Shown: in pieces, positions 11,710 to 21,419 of the stretch
Numbering within the stretch: position 1 is the first letter of the stretch
How the letters are laid out: each line of letters opens with the position of its first letter
Source of the DNA: Hyparrhenia diplandra
Lineage: Eukaryota; Streptophyta; Magnoliopsida; Poales; Poaceae
Assembly: GCA_015847255.1 (NCBI GenBank)
Contig: JADLZK010000235.1
Span: 40,859 to 104,858, forward strand
Reading direction: 5' to 3'
DNA: 64,000 nt
Made by a program: the position numbers and the translations under genes
The notes under the pieces: model-generated
Databases searched by the model: none
Told to the model about the DNA's origin: nothing
The model's input: the letters and a program-made list of their open reading frames with translations, nothing else

Positions 11710-12984
11710 ATTCCAAAGCACACATGCAAACTGTTTGAGACACTAGATCGACATAGGAAAAGTTTGTGAAAACTTTCATATTGTGTTTCAAAAGATTTCA
11801 AATTCTAATCCGAAATTCAATGCCATAGTTCTGTATTGATGATTTGTCCCTGGCAATGAATCTTGGTGTCTCTGTGTCTAAGTTTGAGGAGAAATAAGTC
11901 AGAAGTGGCAATATATATGCAGGACAGCAGGCTGGTGCGGCAATGCCGCGTGCCCTGCACGGCAGTGCCGCGTAGGGGCACGGCGATCTTGCAGCGCCTA
12001 GCCAGCGGCAAGGCAGCGCCTAGGGTTTCCAATCAAGCTCGGGTCCGAACCGTTTTTGGGCCAAAATTTTCTTCTTTCCTTTTCTACCCCTGGCCCAACC
12101 GGTTTTCTTCTCTCCTCCCCTCCCCGACACCGCCGCGCCCCTCTCTCTCTCTCTCCCGAGCGCATGAAGGAAAGGGCCGCCGCCGCCGCCGCCGCCGCAG
12201 CCGGCTCCGCCCGCAAGTGCCCGGGCAGTGCCGCCGCCGCCGCCCGCCGGCCATCTTCTCCGTCTCCGGCCGGCCCCGCTCTCTTCTCCCCGAGCAGCTT
12301 CTCTTCTTTCCCCTTCAATCAACGAGGTACAACCTAACCCTAACCATGAACTCTTTGCCCGATCTATGGATTGAGTAGAAATTTCTCTTGGATTTGTGTT
12401 GATTAGTGATGTATGAACACTAGGAAAGTGATTTGGTGGATTGGATTCAATGGATTTCGTGTTTTAATTATTTAAGTGATTTAGAGGACGAAAATGTTGG
12501 TGACTCCAACATGAAACCTAACGGTTTCTTGCTGATTCGAACAGCGTAAACCTCTCAGAGCACTTATCAAATTAAGATGGGAAATTGGTTGACTTAATAT
12601 ACCAAAGAAATATTTTACTAGAGTTCATAACTATGTCAAATCCATAGGAAATTTCTCACATTTTAAGACTTGGATTATGAAATTGTGATAGGCATGTATA
12701 TTGAGTCGATAGATGTGATAGAAAGGGATTGAAAAGTAGAAATTGATGATTTGAGCAAAGGGAGCGGCGGTGTCGCGTGCATGACACATGGCCGATGCGC
12801 GCCGTGCATGCGCGGTGCCGGTGCCGTGCCTCCTACGCGTAAGAATGCCGCGCAGCCCAGGATTTCACCCTGGACAGCTTGCTTTTCTCATCAATTTTCA
12901 CTTTTCTAATCTTTCTCCTACATATGTTTGGACAATGCATACTATTCTGAGCAGTTTCTTACCATAATCCTATCTTTGACATAG
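11710..12984 (+). other. GC-rich non-coding leader before the third ORF of E4
   Basis: It separates the RNase H stop from the third ORF. It includes a CpG-rich block (about 11935-12020), a CT-rich tract (12140-12155), an ATG followed by a (GCC)n run at about 12176-12199, and an AT-rich stretch up to ACATAG just before the ATG at 12985. CAACGAG/GTACAACC near 12325 resembles a splice donor, and the TTTGACATAG before 12985 resembles an acceptor. The layout looks like promoter, 5' exon and intron of a separate transcription unit; that is inference. An alanine-rich frame here (12056-12337) I do not call a gene. Confidence 0.4.
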
Positions 12985-14525
12985 ATGGACCCTGGAAGTG
13001 ATCCCCATGGCAAGAAAAAGCAGAGGGTCAAAGTGATTGACAGAAGGGGCAGAGGAAGAAAGAATCTGAACATGGCAGGAGGCGGTGGTGCAGCTCACCA
13101 CGGAGGGAGCAGCTACGAAAAAGATGGGTACACTATTGTACCCGCAGGGGAACAAGGCACCCGGACCACCCTCTAGTATTTGATAACAGCTACATGCGGC
13201 GAAGTTGAGGGTGTGTTTGAGATGACTGCTCCTGTCAATGACCCACCAATCCCAGTGGTGAGTTATTTGAAGAAGCAAAGGGAGGTTGCTGATGCTAGAG
13301 CTATCAATGTCTATGCAGAGGAGCAGCAGGAAGGCATTGATGAGAGGTTTTGGGCAGCCTTTCATTCAAACTTTTACCTGACAGTCCTTCTCCACTCCAC
13401 AAAGAGCAAGATCACCACGATGCACTACATTGACTTTGAGAGGATGAGAGATAGAGAGGAGGATGCATTTGATGAGGCCATAGAAGCATGTGAGAAGTTT
13501 GAGCTGACAGACATCATGTCATTCCGGCATGATTGGAATGAAGAGATCCTTAGTCAGTTTCATGCCACCTACCACTTTGGGACAGCCTTCGATACTATCC
13601 AATCGGATGATCGACGGGGAGGCACTACAGAGTGGACTTTGTCACATTCTGTCAGATACTTGGCTTTGGGGCTGATCACAGGGAGTACACTGACATACAT
13701 GAGATAGACCCTATTGAAGCCAAGGCCATCAGGAATTGCTGGGCTGATCAGGGATTGCTTGGCAAGAGGAAGGGGTTGAAGGACTTCTTCTATGTGATGA
13801 ACAACCTCTGCAGGTGTACCATTGATCCCAAGGATGGGGCAGCCTCTGATGTGAATGGCTATGCTAGGAATGTGCTTGCTCATTTCAGGAATGATGAAAC
13901 TTTCAATGTTGGAAAGTTCATTTGGAGACAGCTAGCAAATGCCTTGGACGATGCTAGGAGGAATCTGCCATATGCTCCTTACATCATGTTCATGATTGAG
14001 AGGGTTTCTGGGAACATCTATCCCAAGGACTGCTTCCACACAGTCTACAACATAGAGAAGACCCATGGCTTGGATGGTGGGAAGACTAGTGGCAGAGCAA
14101 GACCCTCAGCAGGAGGCACCTCAGCTGGCAGAGAGGACTTGGAGGAGCCCTCTAGCTCTAGGCCCAGGAGGCACAGGAAGTCTGGATCCAAGATGAGGAA
14201 GTGGATCAAGGCTATCTTTGGGCATTGCTCTTATGCATCTCAGCAGACCTATGAGCTTCGCAGGGAGGTGAGACAGGCCTTCAAGAGTGTCAGGGAGAAG
14301 CAAGGACTCCCAGTTCCTCCGTCTATCCCTAGGCCACCACAGTACGACCTCCCAGAGCTCTCAGCCACCAGTAGCTCAGATCAGGAGTTGTCAGATATAC
14401 TTGGGTCCTTCTCTCAGCAGATACCAGCTCGACGCTCCACTCGCCGTTCAGCTCAGGCCAGTGCCACTATCTCAGAGGAGGCTGAGGACACCGCTTCTAG
14501 CAGTGGGGATGACAGTGATGAGTGA
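12985..14525 (+). pseudogene. Third ORF of E4, function unknown, frameshifted
   Basis: It lies in the position where some Sireviruses carry an envelope-like ORF. It reads as MDPGSDPHGKKKQRVKV, a short stop-interrupted N-terminus (12985-13176), then 13180-13707, then after a frame change 13632-14525 to a TGA at 14523. The middle (FWAAFHSNFYLTVLL, FDEAIEACEKFELTDIMSF, then GKFIWRQLANALDDARRNLP) resembles a domain I associate with proteins of unknown role in plant transposons. The C-terminus is basic (RPRRHRKSGSKMRKW), then Ser/Gln-rich, ending in an acidic tail. I see no clear signal peptide or transmembrane segment, so an envelope role is not supported by sequence. Reading it whole needs one stop to be bypassed and one frameshift. 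Confidence 0.6.
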
Positions 14526-15020
14526 CTCCACTCTTCTTCTTTTCTTTTCTATGAACTTTTTGGTGCTTGACGCCAAAGGGGGAGAAAATTAGAAGAAATG
14601 AGGGGGTCAAACTTTTTCGACGCCCTGGAGATGGTTCGAGGATGGAGCAGCAGCAGATCTTCAGAGTTTAGATCTTTTGAGAGTAGCTTGTTAGGTGTGA
14701 GTTTGAGAGAAACTCTATTTTATGTAATAATGCCACCTATGACTTGTTATTTCTCGGATTTGGTCGTTTGATTGCTTAAACTCTGTTTTATATATCTTGC
14801 TGCTTGCTTAGATTGCTAATCTTGTCATATATGCTGTGGTTGATGTTTTGTCTGTCTGTCTGTGCTGATAGGCGCGGCAGCCGTCGCACCCGGGCGCTGG
14901 CAAAGGCCGCCACATCGCAAGCGCATGCACACTCTTTTGTGCTCGATCATATTACTATTGTCATATGCATCACGGATATATTTTTCGACACCTCCTGAGC
15001 ACCCCACAAAGAACCATGGA

Positions 15021-15287
15021 TGTAGGGGAAGGTCTTGCACACTCTAAATGTATATCTTGACTTATATGTCAAAATTGAGAATTCAAATCTCACTTATACA
15101 TTTAGGGGGAGGTCTCACAACACCTAAATATGTGAAATTGACATTTCAGGTCAACCATGAGAATTCAAAACTCAATCACATATTTAGGGGAAGGTTCCTA
15201 CATCCTTGATCTTCGTAATCTAAGTTTGACTTTACATCTTATGTAAGCTCTAATTTGGTTGTCATCAATCACCAAAAAGGGGGAGAT
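15021..15287 (+). other. Multiple polypurine-like tracts before the 3' LTR of E4
   Basis: Four G-rich purine tracts precede the LTR: TGTAGGGGAAGGTC (15021-15034), TTTAGGGGGAGGTC (15101-15114), TTTAGGGGAAGGTT (15183-15195) and the LTR-adjacent AAAAAGGGGGAGAT (about 15274-15287). Only the last is placed to prime plus-strand DNA; the upstream ones are about 80 bp apart. Repeated polypurine tracts here are a known Sirevirus trait. Confidence 0.75.
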
Positions 15288-16671
15288 TGTAAGTGCAATC
15301 AAGCTCTAAGTGGGTTTTGGCGTTGATGACCACCGAATTAGGGGACTAATGAGATTTACGAAGATGACATGCAGGGAGTAAAATATGGAGTTGGTGAACA
15401 GGTCCAAAGGTACCAAATAAGCTAGATGATGGTGTTTCCGGATCAAGGCATTTAAATCATTTTATATTTTGAATCTTGAGTTTAGGAAATGCCGTACTAT
15501 TAAGAGGGATCATAGGATTCTCGGGCATCTCGTGGACCAAGTGCTCTAAAACATCAAATCCGGACACCACACATAACTCCAAGCCCGACCCGGCCCAGCA
15601 AATCACCGTGTTTCACACCTGGCGTCAGGCCGGGCGCGTGGCGATGCCGCAAGCAATGGTGCGGCGTCTTACGCGCCTACGCGGCAAGCAGCTGCGATGT
15701 CGAGGCGGGGTGCCAATTCTTAATCGGCCGTTGGGTCCGTGGGGGTATAAATACCCATTCTACCCCTCCCCAACGGTCACTGGCTCACTTTCTTCTTCCT
15801 CCCGACCGAACAGCCGGGGAGACCACCTCTTGCTCTCTCTCTCACCTCCATTGAAGCACCTTGAGCTCCCCACTCAATCTCTCACTTCCCACCTGGGATT
15901 CTTGAGGGAAACAGCTGCAAACCGATTGGAGACCGGATCTACGACTTCCCCACTCAAAAGAGCATTTGGTTCACGTTTGGCCGGAACCCTAGGGTTCTTT
16001 ACTCTTGGAGCTTGCTCCTAGACGGCTAGGCGTCGCCCTTGAGCTTGCCCCCCTTTGTGTGGCAGCCTTGGGAGGTTTGTAACCTCGATCTACAAACAAT
16101 ACATTACCCCACATCTCTAGGGTTAACTCCCTAGACTTGTGAACGAGGGAAAAAGCAAAGCCGGTGGGCAAGCTAAGCCTTGTGTGGCAACCTCAACAAC
16201 GTGGACGTAGCCCACAGTGTGTGGCGCGGTGAACCACGGGTTAAATCCTTGTGTCACCTTGTCCCTTTACTTTTTGTTGCATATTTGTCTTGTGAGAAAG
16301 GGCTTCGACCCGATCTACTTTGTGACAAGGTTTTCGCCAGATATAGCTTGTGTTACGTGAGATACTTGTGTGCGTGAACCTAGGGAGAATCATCTTCAAG
16401 CAAGTGCAAGCTCCCTGTTCCACCTCGAGGTCACCCTCGTGAAGTGACCCGCGGCGTTGCCGCCCATAGACGCGGCATGCGCGCCCACCGGCCCGAGAGA
16501 AGTTCCATTTTTCGGTTTTCGTCTCTCTCTGTCGACTTTGTGCGGCGGTGTCGCTTCCTACTCGCGGCGGTGCGCGCCGTAGTGTACCGGCCGGTGTGCT
16601 TAAGTTTTAACAGTCGATTATCGGGGGGTTAAGCCTATTCACCCCCCTCTAGGCTTCCATCGGATCCTGCA
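15288..16671 (+). repeat. 3' LTR of E4
   Basis: TGTAAGTGC to CGGATCCTGCA, aligning with 4582-5955. TATA box TATAAATA at 15746-15753. It is followed directly by the GATTG duplication (16672-16676) and then by the resumed gypsy-like LTR. Confidence 0.9.
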
Positions 16672-16676
16672 GATTG

Positions 16677-18083
16677 GTATGCTCGATCGTGAGCCGGGAG
16701 GCTATTTATAGCCTCGCCGCCCCGGGCTCTCGGCCGGCGGAGGACTCCACCTCCGCGAGATCTTTTTCCGGCCCGTTCGTCGAGCCATTTACGACCTCCA
16801 ACTGGCTCCTCGGTAGCCCCGCGCTGGCATCCAGCGTTGGTGAGCCGGTCGTCGTTGCGTCTCGTCATCCACGGTGGCGGTTCGGCGCCGCCATGGCGAT
16901 AAGCGCCCGACTTGGCTCGTGGGACTGCCCGGTTGACTTGGCTGGCGTGCGGTGGCGTCGTCCAGGTGTCACGGCTAGGGATGCTAGGGAGGGTGTGCGT
17001 GCCATCGTCGTCGTCCCACCGGCTCGACGCCTCGTCGATTAGCCGACGCGGCGGACCCACGCACGCGTTAGTGGCGGCTGGCGCTGGTCAGGTGAGGGCG
17101 GCTGGCGGCTCGCCCGTGCGTCACATCGCGAGGGGCCGTGCACCGTCCTTTGTGTGTCGGTCTCCCTTACGAGGGCAGCCGGCACGCGGGGACAATGGGG
17201 GCGCAGCCGGGCGGGCCAGGCGGCGGTCGCCCTCGGCGTAACGAAGGAGGAAGAAGACGGCGGCTCCCGGCGGGTCCCGGTGGGCAGCGAGAGGAGGAAA
17301 AGGAGCGGGCTCCGCCGCGTCGGGCCGGGCGGGCTCGGGCTGGCCCTGCCTCAGTGGGGGCCGGCCCACTCGGTGGCGCGGGAAGGGAGGGAAGGAGAAG
17401 GGTTTCTTTGGGCCGAGGAGAGGGGGGAGGAGGGAAGAATGAGCCCAAGACTCGATTCCCTTTTCTCTTTTCCTTTTCTATTTTCCTTTTCCCTATTTCT
17501 CTTTTCTACCATTCTTTCTCTCCCTATTTCTCATATGTGTGTAAACAATTATATGTCCTCATCATTTATACAAGCTCTCATGTCTTCCCATGACTTTAAT
17601 TCATGGAAAATATTTATCCAAGGTCACTTGTATAATTAGACATATATGTATATACACACATATCCTCTCTCTCATTATTTAAGTGTATGACATATAATAT
17701 AAATATTTTCTCAAGCACATTTGTACCTCTACGACTTTATGGTCGAAGATAATTGTTTGTTGTGCTCGTAAAAGTATTTATAAATATTTTAGTACACACG
17801 AGGTTTGATGTTTTATTCCCGGAGGTAACTTGTAAATCATTACTCATGCAATATTTCCATAATTTTAAATCTAGCACTTACCTTGCATCCATGGTCACCA
17901 TAAAGTTCGGCAAGCAACAAGCAAAGGGACCTAGTTTTCTATATGGTGGGATTTTGAAATGCGGGGTTTTTCGAAAAGCAAGGTTTTGGTTTAGCGGGGA
18001 AAATAAATCAAGTTTTAGTTGTAATTCGAAAAAGTTCAAATTTTTAGTGAATTTTAAAATGATGTAAAAACACGGGTGTTACA
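16677..18083 (-). repeat. 3' LTR of the gypsy-like element, second part
   Basis: Resumes the LTR interrupted at 4581 and matches 23946-25358. A minus-strand TATAAATA (16703-16710) sits in a short palindrome and is the likely U3 TATA box; the other copy is at 23977-23984. Pro/Gly/Arg-rich frames at 16912-17639 lie on both strands in a GC-rich block and are not called. The LTR ends GGGTGTTACA at 18083. Confidence 0.85.
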
Positions 18084-18618
18084 AATCTACCCCACTTAGA
18101 TGAATCTCGTCCCCAAGATTCCTAGTCTACGAGTGAAGGTCCTAATTAAGGTTTAACGGGAAGGAAGTTAGAGAGAGGGAAAACCTTCCATTGCTTCTGA
18201 TCTTTGTCTTCTGAGCCTCTACTATTACCGTGCTACTCTATTCCTAGGGGCACGATAGTGTGGAGGGTATGCCTTTAGCCAATGATTACCGCCATTTGTT
18301 ACCCCATTTTCCTTGGTCTTGCGTCTTCGTCTTCGAATCTTCAAATCTCCTTTCTTGGCTACCCCACTTAGAGAATTTATTCCTCTAAGGTTAGGGGAAA
18401 TTCCCATCTTCGTAGTCTTTGAGTTGGTCTTCTGGCTGGTTGTGCCACTTTTTGGTCGAGATCGTTGCTTTGGTTCTTACGGGCAACAATTAACGTGAAC
18501 TTGGGTGACCACTTCTCGTCGGGTAACCCTAAGTTTTCCGTTGTCTCATTATCCGCTTACATCAGCCCGTTTTATGTTTCTCTCTTCTTCCTCCGGATCC
18601 GGATCTACCCCACTTAGA
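18084..18618 (-). other. Polypurine tract and two upstream copies of it
   Basis: On the minus strand the motif TCTAAGTGGGGTAG occurs three times, exactly, at 18087-18100, 18359-18372 and 18605-18618. The first abuts the 3' LTR and is the working polypurine tract position. The other two repeat the same 14 bases in otherwise different surroundings. I see no gene in this stretch. Confidence 0.65.
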
Positions 18619-18726
18619 AAAGTTTTACTTCTATCTGTTTGCTCCGTGGCTTCTCTTTTTCGAGGTGCCCGTAGATTTCTCTGTTGGTGCCTTTCCTCAC
18701 GAGCAATCCTTTTAATCTTTTACCCC

Positions 18727-18753
18727 TTTTTTTTTTTAATTTTTTTTTTTTTT
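18727..18753. repeat. Poly-T low-complexity run
   Basis: About 27 bases of T interrupted by AA, inside the internal region of the gypsy-like element. On the element's own minus strand it reads as poly-A. No gene seen around it between 18619 and 18849. Confidence 0.7.
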
Positions 18754-18849
18754 AATGGGAAAGGATAGGATACATCTCCCCTGGGGAGTAGCTAGTCGAC
18801 TTCGTCGAGGTTGATGACTGAGGCGGCGATGCCGTAGGTCCGTCGACGG

Positions 18850-19692
18850 TCACGGAGCGGAGGTCGATCTTTCCGTCGGTCTTTGGGAGGCCGGCGAGAG
18901 GAAGGATCCGTCGAGGCCAAGGGTGGTTGGTGTTACCGGCGGTGCCGGCGGCACGGTGGCGTACATCCTTGCCTCTCGGGAGGGTGGATGGGGATCCCCT
19001 TCTTGGATGGTGGGCTCCGTCCCCATCATGGCGGGCGCTCTGCGTGCGGATCCGGTGACGCGGTAGGCGGTCGTCGGCTCTTGGGCGTGGCGCTCTGGGT
19101 GGCCGCCGGTGTCTCGGCTAGCGCGGTTTCTCGGCGCCAGCGGCCGTGGCGACTTGCTCCCCCGAGTTTGGGCGAGCCCCATCGGGAGAGACCCGGATGA
19201 GTCTCTCGCCGCCGGGCGCGGCGGATCCGCTCCCGCAGCACAGCGGCCTGCTTGTCGAGTGCTCGTCGAGGAGTAGTAGGTAGGCCGCCCGGTTCCCGAT
19301 GACGGGACCAACCTGCGGGCCTTCTAGGGCCCTCATGCGGCGATCGAGGCGGGGTCGTTCTTCTTCTCGGCGGGAAGTATTTCATGGGGGGTGCAGGATG
19401 ATGGCTTCTCAGAGGTGTGGCGAGGCGTCGAAGGGCTTGGCGGGCGACGGCTTGGTAGGTGTCGGGGAAGCGGGGCGATCTCGGTCACGTTCCATGCGTC
19501 GGCGATGTCGGGGTAGTCTCGGCTTCTGGCGATGTAGATAGTGACCTCGCAGCGCAAGGTGCCGAGCTCCGTGTACTCGCGGCCTTCATACTCGGGACGC
19601 TCGGAGATGCCAAGGTGTTGCATGGTGGTGTAGAGGAGTTGGGGAAATCCAGGGGTGTTGATGCACTGGTTGTGAACCCAGTTGCCGGCCAT
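18850..19692 (-). pseudogene. Unknown gag-region ORF of the gypsy-like element, frameshifted
   Basis: This is the only coding-like stretch inside the gypsy-like element. It starts with MAGNWVHNQCINTPGFPQLL at 19692 and stays in frame for about 70 residues (LRCEVTIYIARSRDYPD, ADAWNV), then loses frame. A later piece has LDKQAAVLRERIRRARRRE, suggesting a helical or coiled-coil part, and then Pro/Arg-rich sequence to 18850. I do not recognise a characterised domain. Its position between primer site and polypurine tract suggests a gag-like or element-specific protein. Such proteins occur in non-autonomous gypsy elements of grasses, from memory only. As assembled it is broken at least twice. Confidence 0.45.
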
Positions 19693-21403
19693 CTTGGTGG
19701 GGTGTGGTGGAAGGTCTTGTGGGTGGAGGGTGAGGGTTCTGGTGGTGAGGGGAGTAGTTGGAGGATAGCAATGGAACGGTTGAAGTGGGTTGAGGGTAAC
19801 GGTGATGGAGGTGTCCGTTTTATAGTGGTTGGAGGGTGGAAGCTTAGCGGCTAAGCTTGGATGGCTGGTGCGGTGGTTCAGGTGTGTGGGAGAAGGAACG
19901 GGAGTGGGTCTCCTGTTCGCATTGACCTCTCGACAGTGGTCTGGCAGTTGAGAGTGTGTGGCCGGTGACCTTGACTGGTGGGATTTCCCATGATGTGGGG
20001 CCTATGGCATTGTCGTTGTCCGCGGTGTCACATGCTAACCTTTAGCATTAGTTTGCGTTTCCGAGGTCATTACGCCCTTAGTTGGCTTAATTGATCTTCA
20101 TGGGTCTGAAATCTCTACGTCTTGACTTCATCTTGTACGTAATGGCACTTTGGTTGCCTCTCGTGCGGTGTCTCGTGCAGCTCCTCGGGTCTTGGTTCGA
20201 GTCAATGGTACGGCGGTCTCGGTAGCTTTTAGGCGTGAGGCGGCGGCTTATTCGCAATGTTACACGGCCGTCGTTCTGGTAACAGCGGGCGACGGCGTGG
20301 TGGGGTAGGGAAGAACACCGGTGTGGTTCAAGCGGCTCTGATCGTGGAGTCCTTGGTTGTCGTCGTGTCTCTGCGGGTTAACTCCTAATCTACTTGGACT
20401 AAAATAGACTGGGAGGGAATAGCACAAGGTGCGATATGGGTCTATCTAAGCGGGGATTAGAGGGAAAGCAAGCATTTTGGGTAGAGATAGACTATTGGGG
20501 TATCCTAGTAACACGGGTGTCAAAACACAATACAAACTTACGGTGTGAGACGTATGAAAAGTTAGTCACGGTGAACTAAGTTTTGTAAGAAACTCGTCTT
20601 ATTACTCGTGACCTAAGGGAACTTTCAGTACGTTCACTGATCCAATTGGAATTTTCCTTCTATTAACCACTATGAGTAGTAAAAATGGAGAAATTTCCTT
20701 TAGGATTGAGAAGAAATAAGGCATTATATTAAACAAACAAGCGCGTCAATAGTTCTCATCACGGGACAGCTCCATTGATGGTACATGGTCGCACCACACA
20801 TAGCAAGCGCCATGATGGTTATTGCGTGACTTTACACCTACTAAAGGCCTTGAAGCCTAGGCATGCGATGGCTAGCGAACACTTAGCAATTAATGCCAAG
20901 ACATTGCTTGCACAACAAGCTTGCACGAGGATTTTACTACTCATACTTATTTCGTTAGGGACCATGCCCTATTCTCGATGCTAGACTTGCACATTACATC
21001 GGCACCTTTGCGAGGTACTCGGACAACTTTGGCATTTTCGGTTGTCTGGCTGGCTAGCACTTGCATCCTTTCTGTTGGGAGCTTTTTGGGAATATACAAG
21101 TTCATTAAGTACTTCGATACTGGTCTTCATGAATCTATCGATTTTAATATCGAGGAAGGCCAAGATATCCTAGGCACTTTAGCATCCCACGAGGGGAAGT
21201 TATGGAAACTTTCCTTTTGTTCGGGCAGTCCATTTGAGATCATCCTTACTAGTCCATCGCTACTAGAGTTTCGATGTTAGCATCGATTTCGTAACTTATG
21301 AACTATCATAATAAGGCGTACTCGTAGCAACAAGTTTAAAAGTAGTCATCCTTATGTGGAGTTAAGATTACATTAACCCAAATTTCATCCTATGGACAAG
21401 CTC
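19693..21403 (-). other. Internal non-coding region of the gypsy-like element
   Basis: Between the primer site and the ORF start lie 1.7 kb with no recognisable domain on either strand. The longer open frames (20775-20984, 20921-21280, 20981-21163) show no motif I know. It may be leader sequence with packaging signals; that is inference. Confidence 0.4.
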
Positions 21404-21416
21404 GGCTCTGATACCA
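21404..21416 (-). other. Primer binding site of the gypsy-like element
   Basis: The minus strand reads TGGTATCAGAGCC, a full match to the complement of the plant initiator-Met tRNA 3' end, separated from the LTR end GGGGCGTGACA by GAG. It fixes the element's orientation as minus. Confidence 0.9.
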
Positions 21417-21419
21417 CTC

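Larger units (their letters stand above)
4582..16671 (+). mobile_element. Sirevirus-type Ty1/copia retrotransposon E4
   Basis: It is a complete but decayed element of about 12.1 kb: 5' LTR 4582-5955, primer site 5958-5969, gag 6005-8370, pol 8371-11709 in copia order (protease, integrase, reverse transcriptase, RNase H), a GC-rich leader, a third ORF 12985-14525, several polypurine-like tracts, and 3' LTR 15288-16671. The exact 5-bp duplication GATTG flanks it (4577-4581 and 16672-16676). Gag size, CCHC knuckle, the multiple polypurine tracts and the extra ORF after pol fit the Sirevirus lineage. All genes carry frameshifts or stops, so I consider it non-autonomous as assembled. Confidence 0.9.

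Noticed and set aside
12056..12337. Alanine-rich frame MKERAAAAAAAAAG
   Set aside because: Produced by a (GCC)n run and open on the other strand as well. I treat it as part of a leader, not a gene.
17121..17639. Pro/Gly/Arg-rich frames of 80-160 codons
   Set aside because: They lie in the GC-rich part of a 3.9-kb LTR, are open on both strands and differ from the other LTR by frame-breaking indels.
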